This document shows positions 35,021 through 44,735 of a DNA stretch of 64,000 nt, piece after piece. The DNA comes from Diogma glabrata. Lineage: Eukaryota; Arthropoda; Insecta; Diptera; Cylindrotomidae. The position numbers and the translations under genes are program-made. Under the pieces are notes generated by a model. That model was not told the origin of the DNA. It ran no database searches and saw only the letters and a list, made by a program, of their open reading frames with translations. The DNA lies in NCBI GenBank assembly GCA_963693315.1, contig OY856186.1, positions 87,872,647-87,936,646 of the forward strand, written 5' to 3'. Numbering within the stretch: the stretch's first letter is position 1; every line of letters starts with the position of its first letter.

Positions 35021-36997
35021 ATGTCAGAGGTGCCGATAGACCATCCGTTCTACGGTCTTGAAGAATACGAGTTGTGGGTCGAGTGCTTCCTCCGGGACAT
35101 ACAGTACAACAGCGAGGACTGGATACAACAATTGAGTGACGCTGCGCGTAATCCAGCTACAAGGATGTTTCAGTCACACACGGCGAACATGACTGAAGAA
35201 AGCGAAGCGATTGTAGACGCTGCCTTATTTTTGTCCAGTAAAGCGAGGGATCTTGTACCCTCAGTACAACCACACATTTTACAGGGCCTTTTAAACCGTG
35301 TTAAACATTATCTAGATCGTGTCAACCGATTGGGTGACAGTGATGAAATTGTGTACGGCCGTAATTATGCCACTAGGAGTTTGAATGAATCACTCAATAA
35401 GATTAAATCTTTGTCTTGTCTACCTTCATATCAACAAGTGGCTAGGATACAGGCAGTGCCAGAACCAGTAATGCAGCAGGAAGAGTACGAAGACTATCAG
35501 GACTTGAGTCAATTTAGCACAGATTGGCTTCCTCTATTCTCAGGGGATGGGTCATCAGCAGATGCTCACGAGTTCATCCATTTGGTTGAAGTGGCTGCAC
35601 GGAGGGATCAGGTGACCATTGATGATTTAAAGTCAATCGTTCCCCGGTATCTTCGTGGAGTCGCGGATAAACATTATGTAAACCTTACTTATGAGTATCG
35701 GGTGGTGACCTACCCCATACTCCGAGAAAGTTTATTACGAACGTTTGGTACTCTTAACGATGATAAGGCTGTACTGAGTGCACTACTAAACAGAAGACAA
35801 AATGAAAATGAGATGATATTTGATTACATCATAGAGGTTAGCAAGCTCAACAGAAGACTGGCTCAACCATTTTCAGAGAGGGAGATGATTGAGATCGTAA
35901 GGGAAGGCATGTCAGATAAATTAAAAAGTGCTACAATGGTGGCTAATGTAGTTACCCTAGCTGACTTGCGGGTACTGTGCCAGAAATATGAAACGCTATG
36001 GTCATCTTTCCCAACAACATCGAAAACAACTTGTCATCTAGAAATGCAAACTAATGAATACCGAACCCGATGCATTGCCACAGAAGCAATGGAAACCTTT
36101 TCGATAATTACGAACGAACAACCGATAATTAATCACTGTACTTCAAAAGGTATACACAATGAACCAAAATCCAGCTCAGTTCAAATTCCGGTTCGACGAA
36201 AACTAATTTCTTTAAAGCGCCATGAACGTTTTAAACGCTATCTAAAGTTGCGACAGATTTTCAATAAAGCATGTGTTGTTTCTATCATTTCCGAACTAAA
36301 TGATTCTAGGCCACATATTTACATCGACATCCTTGATAAAATTGTATATGGACTTCTGGATAATAGGGCTGCTATCAGTTTTCTAGGAAGAAATTCTTTA
36401 GAGTTATTAAATAATGCCGGAATCTCATATCGTAAGTTTTCATCTTACATCCGGACAGTGGATGGAACACGTAACCATATTTTGGGGTACGCCGACGTTC
36501 CAATTTCTTTCAACGGTTTTACAAAATCTTTTAGGTTCTATGTAGTCCCAAGTCTCAAGGAGGAGGTGTACCTGGGTGCAGATTTTTGGAGAGACTTTGG
36601 CATCACTCCTTCATTTATAGCTGATCTAGTTCAGAGCGATCGTAACCAAGAACGAACACATAGTCTCGAAGTTCCAATTGCACAAGCACTTTATCATGCG
36701 GATCAGTTAGCGAACTTCAGATCTAACTTGCAACAACATTTGATAGCTGCGTTACAAAGGCCTCAACAACAATATACTTCGCGAACGCGAACTCGACCAC
36801 AAACTTTTCGGCCACAACAGCGGGTCTCGGTACGGCAACATCGCTTAAGTGGTGCTGCTAATAAACGTTCGGTCAAGATGGCTTCACAATCAGTACCAGC
36901 CATAATAGAGTGCAGGGTTGGTGAGGATATGTACAAGTGTGCGAATTTAGATGGTAAGGACATAGGGACTTACCCTTCTAAAGACATCCGATTATGA
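35021..36997 (+). CDS. Gag-protease fused to an integrase-like tail
   Basis: An uninterrupted 658-residue frame from the first ATG after the leader. Residues about 165-345 are a Ty3-type Gag capsid (FSGDGSSADAHEFIHLVEVA, then NEMIFDYIIEVSKLN and CQKYETLW); no CCHC knuckle is seen. The protease-like domain spans about 430-525: YGLLDNRAAISFLG, LGYADVPI and VYLGADFWRDFGI. Its active-site triad reads DNR instead of DTG or DSG, so activity is doubtful. After a Gln/Arg-rich basic stretch (about 575-610) the end, CANLDGKDIGTYPSKDI, resembles the last residues of a Ty3 integrase (...LGTYHVKDI). I infer an internal deletion that removed RT, RNase H and the integrase core and joined the frames. The open frame suggests selection or youth. 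Confidence 0.82.
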   Translation: MSEVPIDHPFYGLEEYELWVECFLRDIQYNSEDWIQQLSDAARNPATRMFQSHTANMTEESEAIVDAALFLSSKARDLVPSVQPHILQGLLNRVKHYLDRVNRLGDSDEIVYGRNYATRSLNESLNKIKSLSCLPSYQQVARIQAVPEPVMQQEEYEDYQDLSQFSTDWLPLFSGDGSSADAHEFIHLVEVAARRDQVTIDDLKSIVPRYLRGVADKHYVNLTYEYRVVTYPILRESLLRTFGTLNDDKAVLSALLNRRQNENEMIFDYIIEVSKLNRRLAQPFSEREMIEIVREGMSDKLKSATMVANVVTLADLRVLCQKYETLWSSFPTTSKTTCHLEMQTNEYRTRCIATEAMETFSIITNEQPIINHCTSKGIHNEPKSSSVQIPVRRKLISLKRHERFKRYLKLRQIFNKACVVSIISELNDSRPHIYIDILDKIVYGLLDNRAAISFLGRNSLELLNNAGISYRKFSSYIRTVDGTRNHILGYADVPISFNGFTKSFRFYVVPSLKEEVYLGADFWRDFGITPSFIADLVQSDRNQERTHSLEVPIAQALYHADQLANFRSNLQQHLIAALQRPQQQYTSRTRTRPQTFRPQQRVSVRQHRLSGAANKRSVKMASQSVPAIIECRVGEDMYKCANLDGKDIGTYPSKDIRL

Positions 36998-38208
36998 CAT
37001 TTAATTAAACCCCATCAGTTTTAAATCTGTTAGCTTACTTTGTACTAGTATTCTTATTTTTATTAATTTATTAATTATTGATATTTTTTTATCTATCCCT
37101 GTTAATTTATTCTGTTATAGTTTTTTTTTTATCCTTATCAATTTATTAATTATTATTAATTTTTTTTTATTATTCTTTATATTAGTATCTTGATTTATTG
37201 AAATTCTCACCTTGGTTGTTCTAATAAATCATCCACTATGCTTAACATATTAACGTTTTCGTGTTAGATGTGAGCCGCTTAAGACTTTGTCTGCGGTTAT
37301 CTGACTCTATTTTGAATTAGCTTACCCTCCCCATTCATTTGTTAATTAACTTTCACAAATTTTCACTATTTTTCTGATAGTCTTCATCGCTAACAATAGT
37401 AATGCTGTCTCTCATTACCTGAAATTGAATTTTGGTACTTGAGGGCGCTGTTCAGTAAGAGTATTAGGTAGTTTTTTTTCATTAGTTTTAGTTTTTTTTC
37501 ATTAGTTTTAGTTTTTTTTGGGAAATTTGATGTACGTAGAAAGAGATTATTAGGCTCATATCTGTCATCAGTTCCACATACAATTACTGAACAGGGCTCT
37601 CAAGTATGGAATTTCGGTGGACGGTCATGATGGTCAACATTTTTATTTCCTCTTATTGCAATAGAACTTACCTTTAATAAATAATACAATTTCATTCACT
37701 AGTATCTAACACTTGATTTATTTGCGCACGCTTATCAACTCTGCGCTGCCTGGTGTCTGCTAGGACTCGGCATGTCTCAATTGGGGAACTTTTACAGCGA
37801 GACATGACAGTTTATACGATATCATTAATGCAGCTGATCAACAAAACTCTGGCGTTCTACAATCAAGAATTTGGATGCAATAGTCATTAAGTCAACATAA
37901 ATAAAACAATTTTTTTTGAAACATCTATAATTCACAACTCTTTCATAATGGATATACAACATCAGTAATTCAAACATCTTTATTCTTCATCATGGTTACT
38001 CAACATCTACAATGCGCACTTTCTTTCATCATTTAGCGTCATGCAAAAATTCTAAACATCTGGTTGTCTTGGGAGAGGCACTCGACTCATCAATTCGTAT
38101 ACCTAGTATCGGTAAATAATGGTGATTGCGACCTATTTTCTTTCCTTAATCTTCACAAAAAGCATTTCACTGTTGAATGCTTGTTTGATATCGGTTCAGG
38201 AAATTGTC
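36998..38208 (+). other. 3' non-coding interior of the LTR element
   Basis: AT-rich, no ORF. It contains the inverted-repeat insert at 37427-37615. I see no polypurine tract directly before the 3' LTR (the bases read GGTTCAGGAAATTGTC). Confidence 0.6.
37427..37615. repeat. MITE-like inverted repeat with a 20-bp tandem array
   Basis: The outer arms (about 37427-37458 and 37584-37615) share ACTTGAG and CTGTTCAGTAA in inverted orientation with a few mismatches. Inside, GTTTTTTTTCATTAGTTTTA is repeated about 2.5 times (37471-37520). Confidence 0.55.
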
Positions 38209-39918
38209 TGTTATGCCGCAATCTGAGGAATTATCTAATCAGTAGTATTTATAAGAGAGTCTACACCCTACTCCAGAACGAGTTCAGGTTCTGTATTGGT
38301 AGACTGGAGGAAATGTATGCCTTGGTAGTGAGATTTAACGGTCAACGAACAGTCAAGGATACATTTTCTTCAGTCGCCACACTGTTCTATTTCTTCTCTC
38401 CCTTATGAACTCACTACTTGGTAATCTTCAAGTTTAACATCCATAACTACATTAAACAGCAACTTAGTTCAACAAAAATACATTACATAATGAACCAGTA
38501 TCAAAACCATTAATTAATCGCGTAGCTACAACAACACGTCGTGTTGATTCAATATCAATTTCTATTAACAAAACTATCAGTCTCACAATTAACATTGCTT
38601 AAATTCGTAAACATTCTTCTACTTTGTTTTCATCAAACAAAAAATAAAACTCATGTAGTTGTGGTTGCATTTTTCATTTTTTTGTTGATGCTATCAGACA
38701 CAATCTCATCATCATCTGTTTGAATAAACTGTTAATAAATTGTTGCATTTCGTGGTTATTGTTATTTCGTTTTCTCTATAATCTATAATAACTGAAAACA
38801 AAACCAACACGAATTATATGTTGTCGATCCTTCTTTCTTTTTTTTTATAATTGGTTGACGATCTCGTTCTAAAAAAACCGATTAAATTCCTTTGTTTGAA
38901 ACAGAGAGAAATATACAAAATTTTTGAATGGTCATCTCCTTCGCTCCCCTTCGTTTAGATTATTTAAACAAGGCATTTTTGATAATTATGGGCAGTATGA
39001 TTTTATTAAAAAATCAGTTCGTTTCTCGAATTTAAAAACGATACATTTAATTATAAATTAAAAAAAACATGTAAATTAAAATCATTAGTGCAGTGATTGT
39101 GGCACACAAAGAAAAAGAAAATATTGTATATTAATGTAAAATGCTTGTTCACATTAAAATTGTTAAATTGGTTTCATTGTAAAATTAGTTTTTTTTTATT
39201 CAATCAGTGAAAAATTGTTGTTGCCATTTTACTGAGTTTTGTGTGTGCTAAGAAGTTTGATAGCTGCAATTTTTTTTAAAAAATCAAATAAATGATCGAA
39301 GCAAATTCCAACATTTTGGATTTGTTTTTTTTTTAATAACATTTTCGTGCTTGGATTAGAAAACGACCTCCAATATAGCGCAACCGTTATTTTACATTCC
39401 GATTTTTGGAACAAATAAACCGATACCGGCTGAAAGAAACGGAAGAATATGAATTGGATGACCAAAACTATGTTCGAAAACTTCTTCGCATGAATGAACA
39501 GAGGAAATTGTATAGGAATGGTGTGTTTAACATAATCTGTAAACTAGTGCATACAAACTAATTCGTTGTCAATATTTGATTTGGTTTCAACGCAAAATTT
39601 ATATATATGTACAATTTTCATTATCGGAGCATCAAAACGAACACAAACAACAAACTATAATAAGTAAGGTTTATTTTTTTTATATTTCTATATTATATTT
39701 TTTTTTAGAATTCTTTAAATTTTGTTGAAATGTTGTAGACCATCATGGTCTTTTAAAATTAAATTGTTTTTGTGATTAAATTAGAGATTCTTCCTGGGAA
39801 GAGCCCGTACGTCCGTAAATTCGTGTATCATTTCTAAAAAGTAAATAAAATATAAAACCCTTGGATAAATAGATGCCTCAGCATCTATTATTTTAATTTG
39901 TAAGGTCCAGGCTTTACA
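38209..39918 (+). repeat. 3' LTR (1710 bp)
   Basis: Direct repeat of 31462-33172 with one net base missing. Followed by the TSD AGCT. Confidence 0.9.
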
Positions 39919-39957
39919 AGCTTACAGAGAACTTATGTGGCTGTGAGACCTTGGTGT

Positions 39958-40020
39958 TTAAAGGCGTACATGTGTTATTGTGAACCATATTGTAATTTTT
40001 ACTACACAACACTTTTTATT
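39958..40020 (+). repeat. Dispersed repeat, copy related to 63290-63352
   Basis: CATGTGTTATTGTGAACCAT, then GTAATTTTTACTACACAACAC, aligns imperfectly with the later copy. Family unknown. The rest of 39923-40540 shows nothing recognisable. Confidence 0.4.
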
Positions 40021-40544
40021 AAAAAAAGACTAATTGCCTGTTTACCACTACTCGCGAATACAAAAACGTATATTTTTCCTTGTCGTGGTAGAACAAAATT
40101 TTATTTTTATCAACGATGGAAATCTTTTAGCACTTCTTTTACCGAGCATAAAAGCCATATAAGCATAAAGTATTTTAATATTGAATTGCGTTCCAAATGT
40201 GAGACAGTTTTGACAGACAATACTCGATGATTGCCAATTTGAAACACGATGTTCAACTTTCAACCCCATCTCCTTTTGACATTTTCAAAAATGGAGAGAC
40301 ATTAAATATTATTATTCCCGTGCTTGTGTAATCCTTTTGTTTAATAGAAATAAAAGTTGGCAAACCAACAATAAAATAAATGGTGTCTTAGACCACAGAC
40401 TGACTTTTAACAATCAAAATTTGGATTACGCTGGTGACACATAACAATATTGCAGCTCATGCAAGGTTGATGTCGATTAGGAGTTGATACTGTGTTGTTC
40501 AAACAAATAAAGATCTGTTCAACAGATATCAATAAATCGCAGAG

Positions 40545-40775
40545 ATATCAACATGACTTTGGGAGTTTTCTCTTACTAGACTCTGTCTAACAAGAAATAA
40601 GCGAGCAGACTGGGTTTTCTTCTATGACTACTGGCGCAGCTGCAATGATGAGAAAAATGAATCAGTTCCCCATTTCCTCTGCTCGTGTCCTAGTCTGGCT
40701 TAGACTATGTGCCAGACTAGGACCAACTGTGTCATTGCCCAGTTCTCAGAATGATCAATCTAAGCTAACCTAACT
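40545..40775 (+). pseudogene. LINE ORF2 3' end (zinc-knuckle tail)
   Basis: The plus strand gives RNKRADWVFFYDYWRSCN and then SVPHFLCSCPSL, the C-x2-C...H-x4-C knuckle that ends RNase H-bearing LINEs. CTAACCTAACTTAA follows, like a LINE tail repeat. Only this 3' stub remains. Confidence 0.6.
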
Positions 40776-40779
40776 TAAT

Positions 40780-41245
40780 TCTTTGCGTTTCTTTTTAAAA
40801 TTACCTAGATCTACAAAAACCTAAGTGTTAGTTTTGGGTCATACTAGTCAAAGTAGGCCTAAAAAACTTCATGACCAATTTCAATTTTTTTTAAAAATTC
40901 GTTGGTCAAATGGGACTTTTAGACTCGATTACTAAATTGTAAGTGTGTCAAAACATTAATTTTCAGCGATTTTATTACCGTTAAAATTAAGCTGGGGCCA
41001 CTTCCGACTAAATAGGAACGATTGTAATTTATCAGGAATTTCACAAAATTTGTAATTATAGAAAAGATGCATTTAATGAAAAGGTTTTTTTCCAAAGCTG
41101 TATATCAATCTATACCCTCCATCCATAAAACCCAAAGGTTTCAGTCCCAATTCGATTTTAATATGTTTTCTTATCCATTATCTCATCAATAAATTACCAA
41201 AACAAAACAGAAATATTTTTGTTTCATATCCATAAATGAATATAA
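40780..41245. other. Unassigned sequence
   Basis: No recognisable feature before the Penelope-like element. Confidence 0.5.
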
Positions 41246-41305
41246 TTAAATTATTTTGTATAGCTTACACTTTTTGCCGTAGGCTCTTGGCGTAATTCGT
41301 TGAAT

Positions 41306-41858
41306 AACATATTTGTTTGACACTTGTTTTTTACGCACGTTAATATAAATTTTTAAAAAAAATAAAAGATTAAATTTTATTTTTATGATTACTCTATATA
41401 TTTCGTCTTTTTAGGACATCCTCAGGAGTAATGTCGTTTAGTTTGATATATCGGTGTTTATATACAAGATAATTTTAACTAATACTAACAATCTCAAAAT
41501 TTTTTTTTTTGTGACTCTATACATAACAAGTTCCTAAAATAATTACATTTAACTTAAAAGAGAAGGAGGGAACATACAATAAAACTTAACAATAATAACA
41601 ATGTATACAATTACAAAAAACTAAAGATAAACCAAATTAAAATATCAAAATTTATGAATGATGAAATGGGAGTAAACGGCAATCCTCTATGTCGGAAGAA
41701 TCTGAAAATAAAAACAAAGGAAAAGAGAAGTATCCGAAAAAACAATAAAGTAATTACTTGGAGTAAAGGACTAAATAATTTACCTAACCAGTTTTAAACG
41801 TTTCTAATGAAATAAATGAAAGGAAAAACCTAATAAAAAAGAGCCGGATCGGTTAAAG
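41306..41858. repeat. Penelope-like terminal arm, left
   Basis: Reverse complement of 43197-43748 with only a few differences (for example TATATA versus TACATA near the ribozyme). It contains the 3' end of the ORF and a hammerhead motif on the minus strand. Confidence 0.92.
41388..41432 (-). ncRNA. Hammerhead ribozyme motif, ORF-sense copy
   Basis: On the minus strand: stem I ATTACTC pairs with GAGTAAT at the end, the core is CTGAGGA, a short stem II GTC/GAC follows one extra U, then GAAA and a minimal stem III (one A-U pair closing TATA). The predicted cleavage follows the A opposite 41395 (NUH = AUA). The layout fits the minimal type I hammerheads described in Penelope-like elements. It lies downstream of the ORF in its own sense. 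The short stems II and III make dimeric or assisted folding likely. Confidence 0.8.
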
Positions 41859-43188
41859 GAGAATATTTAATTTCTGTTTGTTCGTTTAAAATATTTTCAT
41901 TGAAAAATAAGGACTTACGTATCTCATAAGATTCTAGAATATCTAACTTTCTACCTTTTGGTTGAGTATGTAGAATAGAAAGATTATCAAGAGAAACATT
42001 ATGGTTTGAACTTATGATATGGTTGGCTAAAGCGGATTCCTGATTTCCCTTCCTTATACACGCGAAATGCTCATTTGCTCTAATTTTAAAGCTACGTCCA
42101 GTCTGGCCTATGTATTTGTAGCTACAGTCATTACATTTAATTTGATATACACCGGATTTCCGTAAAGGATCTATTTTGGGTATATTATTAAAAAGAAGTT
42201 TTTTTAAAGTTTTTTTAGTCGAGAAAGCAAATTTGGTTTTAGAATATCGGGATGCGAAATTGCCTAATTTTGAACTAATTGGACCAATATAACCTAGTCG
42301 ACGCCATTTGTTTTCAGAAACTTTTGGAACTGGATAAATATTACGTAAGAGTTTTTGTTTTCGTTTACGTTTTAATAACCGCAAGACTAATCTATCTTCG
42401 TAACCATTGTTACGCGCGATATTTAAAATGGTGTTCAGCTCTTTTTTATAATTCGTTTCTGACAGGGGGATATTTAACAATCTCTCGAAAAATGAATGAA
42501 AGGCAGATAATTTAGAATTTATAGGGTGATTTGAATTAGCGTGAATAATAGCGTCGCTATAAGTAGGTTTTCTATAAATACTAAAATCAAACTTTGAGTC
42601 TAAACGGGTAATTGTGATGTCGAGGAAGTTTATGGAATTCTGGGTTTCTATTTCAAGAGAAAACTTTATTGTTTCAAACTGTGAATTAAGCCATAGTAAA
42701 AAACAATTCAATTGTCTCTCTGTTCCACCCCAATAACACAAAACATCGTCAACATACCTATACCAAAATATTATATTACGGCAGGATGGGTTTTTCTCCG
42801 AAAAAATTAAGGTTTCAAAATGATTCATGAAAATTTCTGCCAGGAGGGGAGAAAGAGGAGAGCCCATAGGTAAACCATCTGAAAACTTATAGTACTTTGA
42901 ATCGAAACAAAAGTAATTTTGTTCAATGCAAGTCTTATATATTCTCTTCAGTTCCACCTGTAGAGCAGGATCTAGGATGTCTCGATTAATATAACTATTA
43001 ACTATCTCTGTTAATTTAATAAGAGTAACGGAAGTGAAAAGGCTAACTACGTCAAAGGAAACCAGTTTGGCGTTGGAAACGCAACGGATATTACTAATTT
43101 TATTGACCAGATCTATTGAATTTTTTACAGAATATGTGGATGAGAAATGTGTGTGTTCATTGAACAAAGTGATAAATTTTTTACACAA
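41830..43188 (-). CDS. Penelope-type reverse transcriptase with GIY-YIG endonuclease
   Basis: A 452-residue uninterrupted frame. RT motif A is at 44-54 (SFDVVSLFTSV), the GLPMGSPLSPLLA block at 105-117, the YVDD catalytic box at 145-148, and the FLDITI region at 188-193. The C-terminal GIY-YIG nuclease has GVYQIKC (346-352), YIGQTG (359-364), the expected Arg at 370 and a His in ANEH; a CxxC pair (352-355) sits between GVY and YIG as in Penelope relatives. Such enzymes nick the target and prime reverse transcription. Full-length relatives have about 700-850 residues, so the N-terminal part with RT fingers is missing and this copy is probably inactive. The final codons lie inside the left arm. 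The ATG is merely the first Met after the truncation. Confidence 0.93.
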   Translation of the reverse strand: MCKKFITLFNEHTHFSSTYSVKNSIDLVNKISNIRCVSNAKLVSFDVVSLFTSVTLIKLTEIVNSYINRDILDPALQVELKRIYKTCIEQNYFCFDSKYYKFSDGLPMGSPLSPLLAEIFMNHFETLIFSEKNPSCRNIIFWYRYVDDVLCYWGGTERQLNCFLLWLNSQFETIKFSLEIETQNSINFLDITITRLDSKFDFSIYRKPTYSDAIIHANSNHPINSKLSAFHSFFERLLNIPLSETNYKKELNTILNIARNNGYEDRLVLRLLKRKRKQKLLRNIYPVPKVSENKWRRLGYIGPISSKLGNFASRYSKTKFAFSTKKTLKKLLFNNIPKIDPLRKSGVYQIKCNDCSYKYIGQTGRSFKIRANEHFACIRKGNQESALANHIISSNHNVSLDNLSILHTQPKGRKLDILESYEIRKSLFFNENILNEQTEIKYSPLTDPALFY

Positions 43189-43196
43189 TTTATAAG

Positions 43197-43748
43197 CTTT
43201 AACCGATCCGGCTCTTTTTTATTAGGTTTTTCCTTTCATTTATTTCATTAGAAACGTTTAAAACTGGTTAGGTAAATTATTTAGTCCTTTACTCCAAGTA
43301 ATTACTTTATTGTTTTTTCGGATACTTCTCTTTTCCTTTGTTTTTATTTTCAGATTCTTCCGACATAGAGGATTGCCGTTTACTCCCATTTCATCATTCA
43401 TAAATTTTGATATTTTAATTTGGTTTATCTTTAGTTTTTTGTAATTGTATACATAGTTATTATTGTTAAGTTTTATTGTATGTTCCCTCCTTCTCTTTTA
43501 AGTTAAATGTAATTATTTTAGGAACTTGTTATGTATAGAGTCACAAAAAAAAAAATTTTGAGATTGTTAGTATTAGTTAAAATTATCTTGTATATAAACA
43601 CCGATATATCAAACTAAACGACATTACTCCTGAGGATGTCCTAAAAAGACGAAATACATAGAGTAATCATAAAAATAAAATTTAATCTTTTATTTTTTTA
43701 AAAATTTATATTAACGTGCGTAAAAAACAAGTGTCAAACAAATATGTT
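43197..43748. repeat. Penelope-like terminal arm, right (inverted)
   Basis: Begins CTTTAACCGATCCGGCTC at the ORF side and ends AAGTGTCAAACAAATATGTT, mirror image of the left arm. It carries the hammerhead motif on the plus strand. Confidence 0.92.
43623..43667 (+). ncRNA. Hammerhead ribozyme motif, antisense-arm copy
   Basis: Stem I 43623-43629 with 43661-43667; core CTGAGGA 43630-43636; stem II 43638-43640 with 43648-43650; GAAA 43651-43654; loop TACA with U16.1 at 43659; predicted cleavage after A43660. It differs from the other copy by one base in the stem III loop, which does not disturb the core. Confidence 0.8.
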
Positions 43749-43762
43749 AAATTATTTTGTAT

Positions 43763-44733
43763 TACAAAATCATTATACCATAAATAAGATGTCGCCCAAA
43801 AGTCTGAATTCAGATGAACATATTTAATACATATTTCTATACGGAAATTATGTTATTTTTATAGAAAAAATATATCTTTTGCAAGTTAATTACATATAAT
43901 ACAAAAACAAAACTTGAACTACAAATTCTAAATTTAGAAAAAAATAATTAAAATTTATTTGTTTTATTTAATTTTTGTATTGAAATGGTTCGCGATATAA
44001 GATCATATTATGTAAGTGTTTAGAAATCTTTTTTTTAAATAATATATACAAAATATAGATAGGTCATATTTTATTTCCCAAGAATATATTGAAGTTATCA
44101 GAGTAATAAATATTTTGTTGATGATTTTATTATCTTTTAAATGTTCGTGTTCTAATTAATTATTCTACGATTATGTTGAAATTCTTTAGATTTGATGAAT
44201 CGAGCTGTGGAAGATTATGAAATAAAATTTTTAATTTGGTTGAACTGCGATAAATTAATTTGAACAAAATTAGGTCTCGTATTAGAAATTTTTCTGATTT
44301 ATTTAGTTATCATCATTCAACGCGACAAAATGATGGATAATTACGTATTTGAAACTGAAAGTTACGTGAGAATGGGGCTTTAATTTCACTCGGATAACAT
44401 AACTCAGAATTCACCGAAATGATTTAAAAGAAGTTGCAATGAGTATCAAACGTGTTGAATTTTCTGGTTCTGATCTGAACTAATTTTTTCCTAAAAATTT
44501 CTCGAAGGAGTATCAAGTCGTCGAAGACGATCAGAACTGTCGCATCCATTTGCGGTCCAAATTTCCATTTGTATAGAGCTTTCAATTCAGAATAAATTTT
44601 TAACAGAGGAATTCAATGTCTTTCTTTCGTTTTTTCCCGATGAATTTACGACTTAAGACATTTAAAGAAAATATACGTCGTCATTTAAAGCAATTAGTAT
44701 AATCATCTATTTGTGTCTAACTCCTTCCATTTC
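43763..44733. other. Unassigned AT-rich sequence
   Basis: No recognisable feature. Confidence 0.5.
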
Positions 44734-44735
44734 TA

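Larger units (their letters stand above)
31462..39918 (+). mobile_element. Long-LTR Ty3-type element encoding only Gag-protease
   Basis: Two direct repeats of 1711 and 1710 bp (TGTTATGCCG...GGCTTTACA) bracket 5.04 kb. The TSD is AGCT (31458-31461 and 39919-39922). A PBS follows the left LTR and a 658-codon ORF lies at 35021-36997. No RT, RNase H or integrase core exists, so it must use enzymes in trans. Long LTRs and a lysyl-type PBS recall Osvaldo/Ulysses-like Ty3 elements (inference). I found only one base difference between LTRs, so insertion is recent. Confidence 0.88.
41262..43746 (-). mobile_element. Penelope-like element with inverted terminal arms
   Basis: A 16-bp TSD TTAAATTATTTTGTAT (41246-41261 and 43747-43762) flanks the element. 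Inside are a 44-bp tail (41262-41305), a 553-bp arm (41306-41858), the RT/GIY-YIG ORF (41830-43188, minus) and the same arm inverted (43197-43748). LTR-like repeats in inverted orientation, an extra tail and variable TSDs are known features of Penelope-like elements. The arms are nearly identical, which indicates a recent insertion. The ORF is truncated at its N-terminus, as expected for 5' truncation. Confidence 0.93.
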
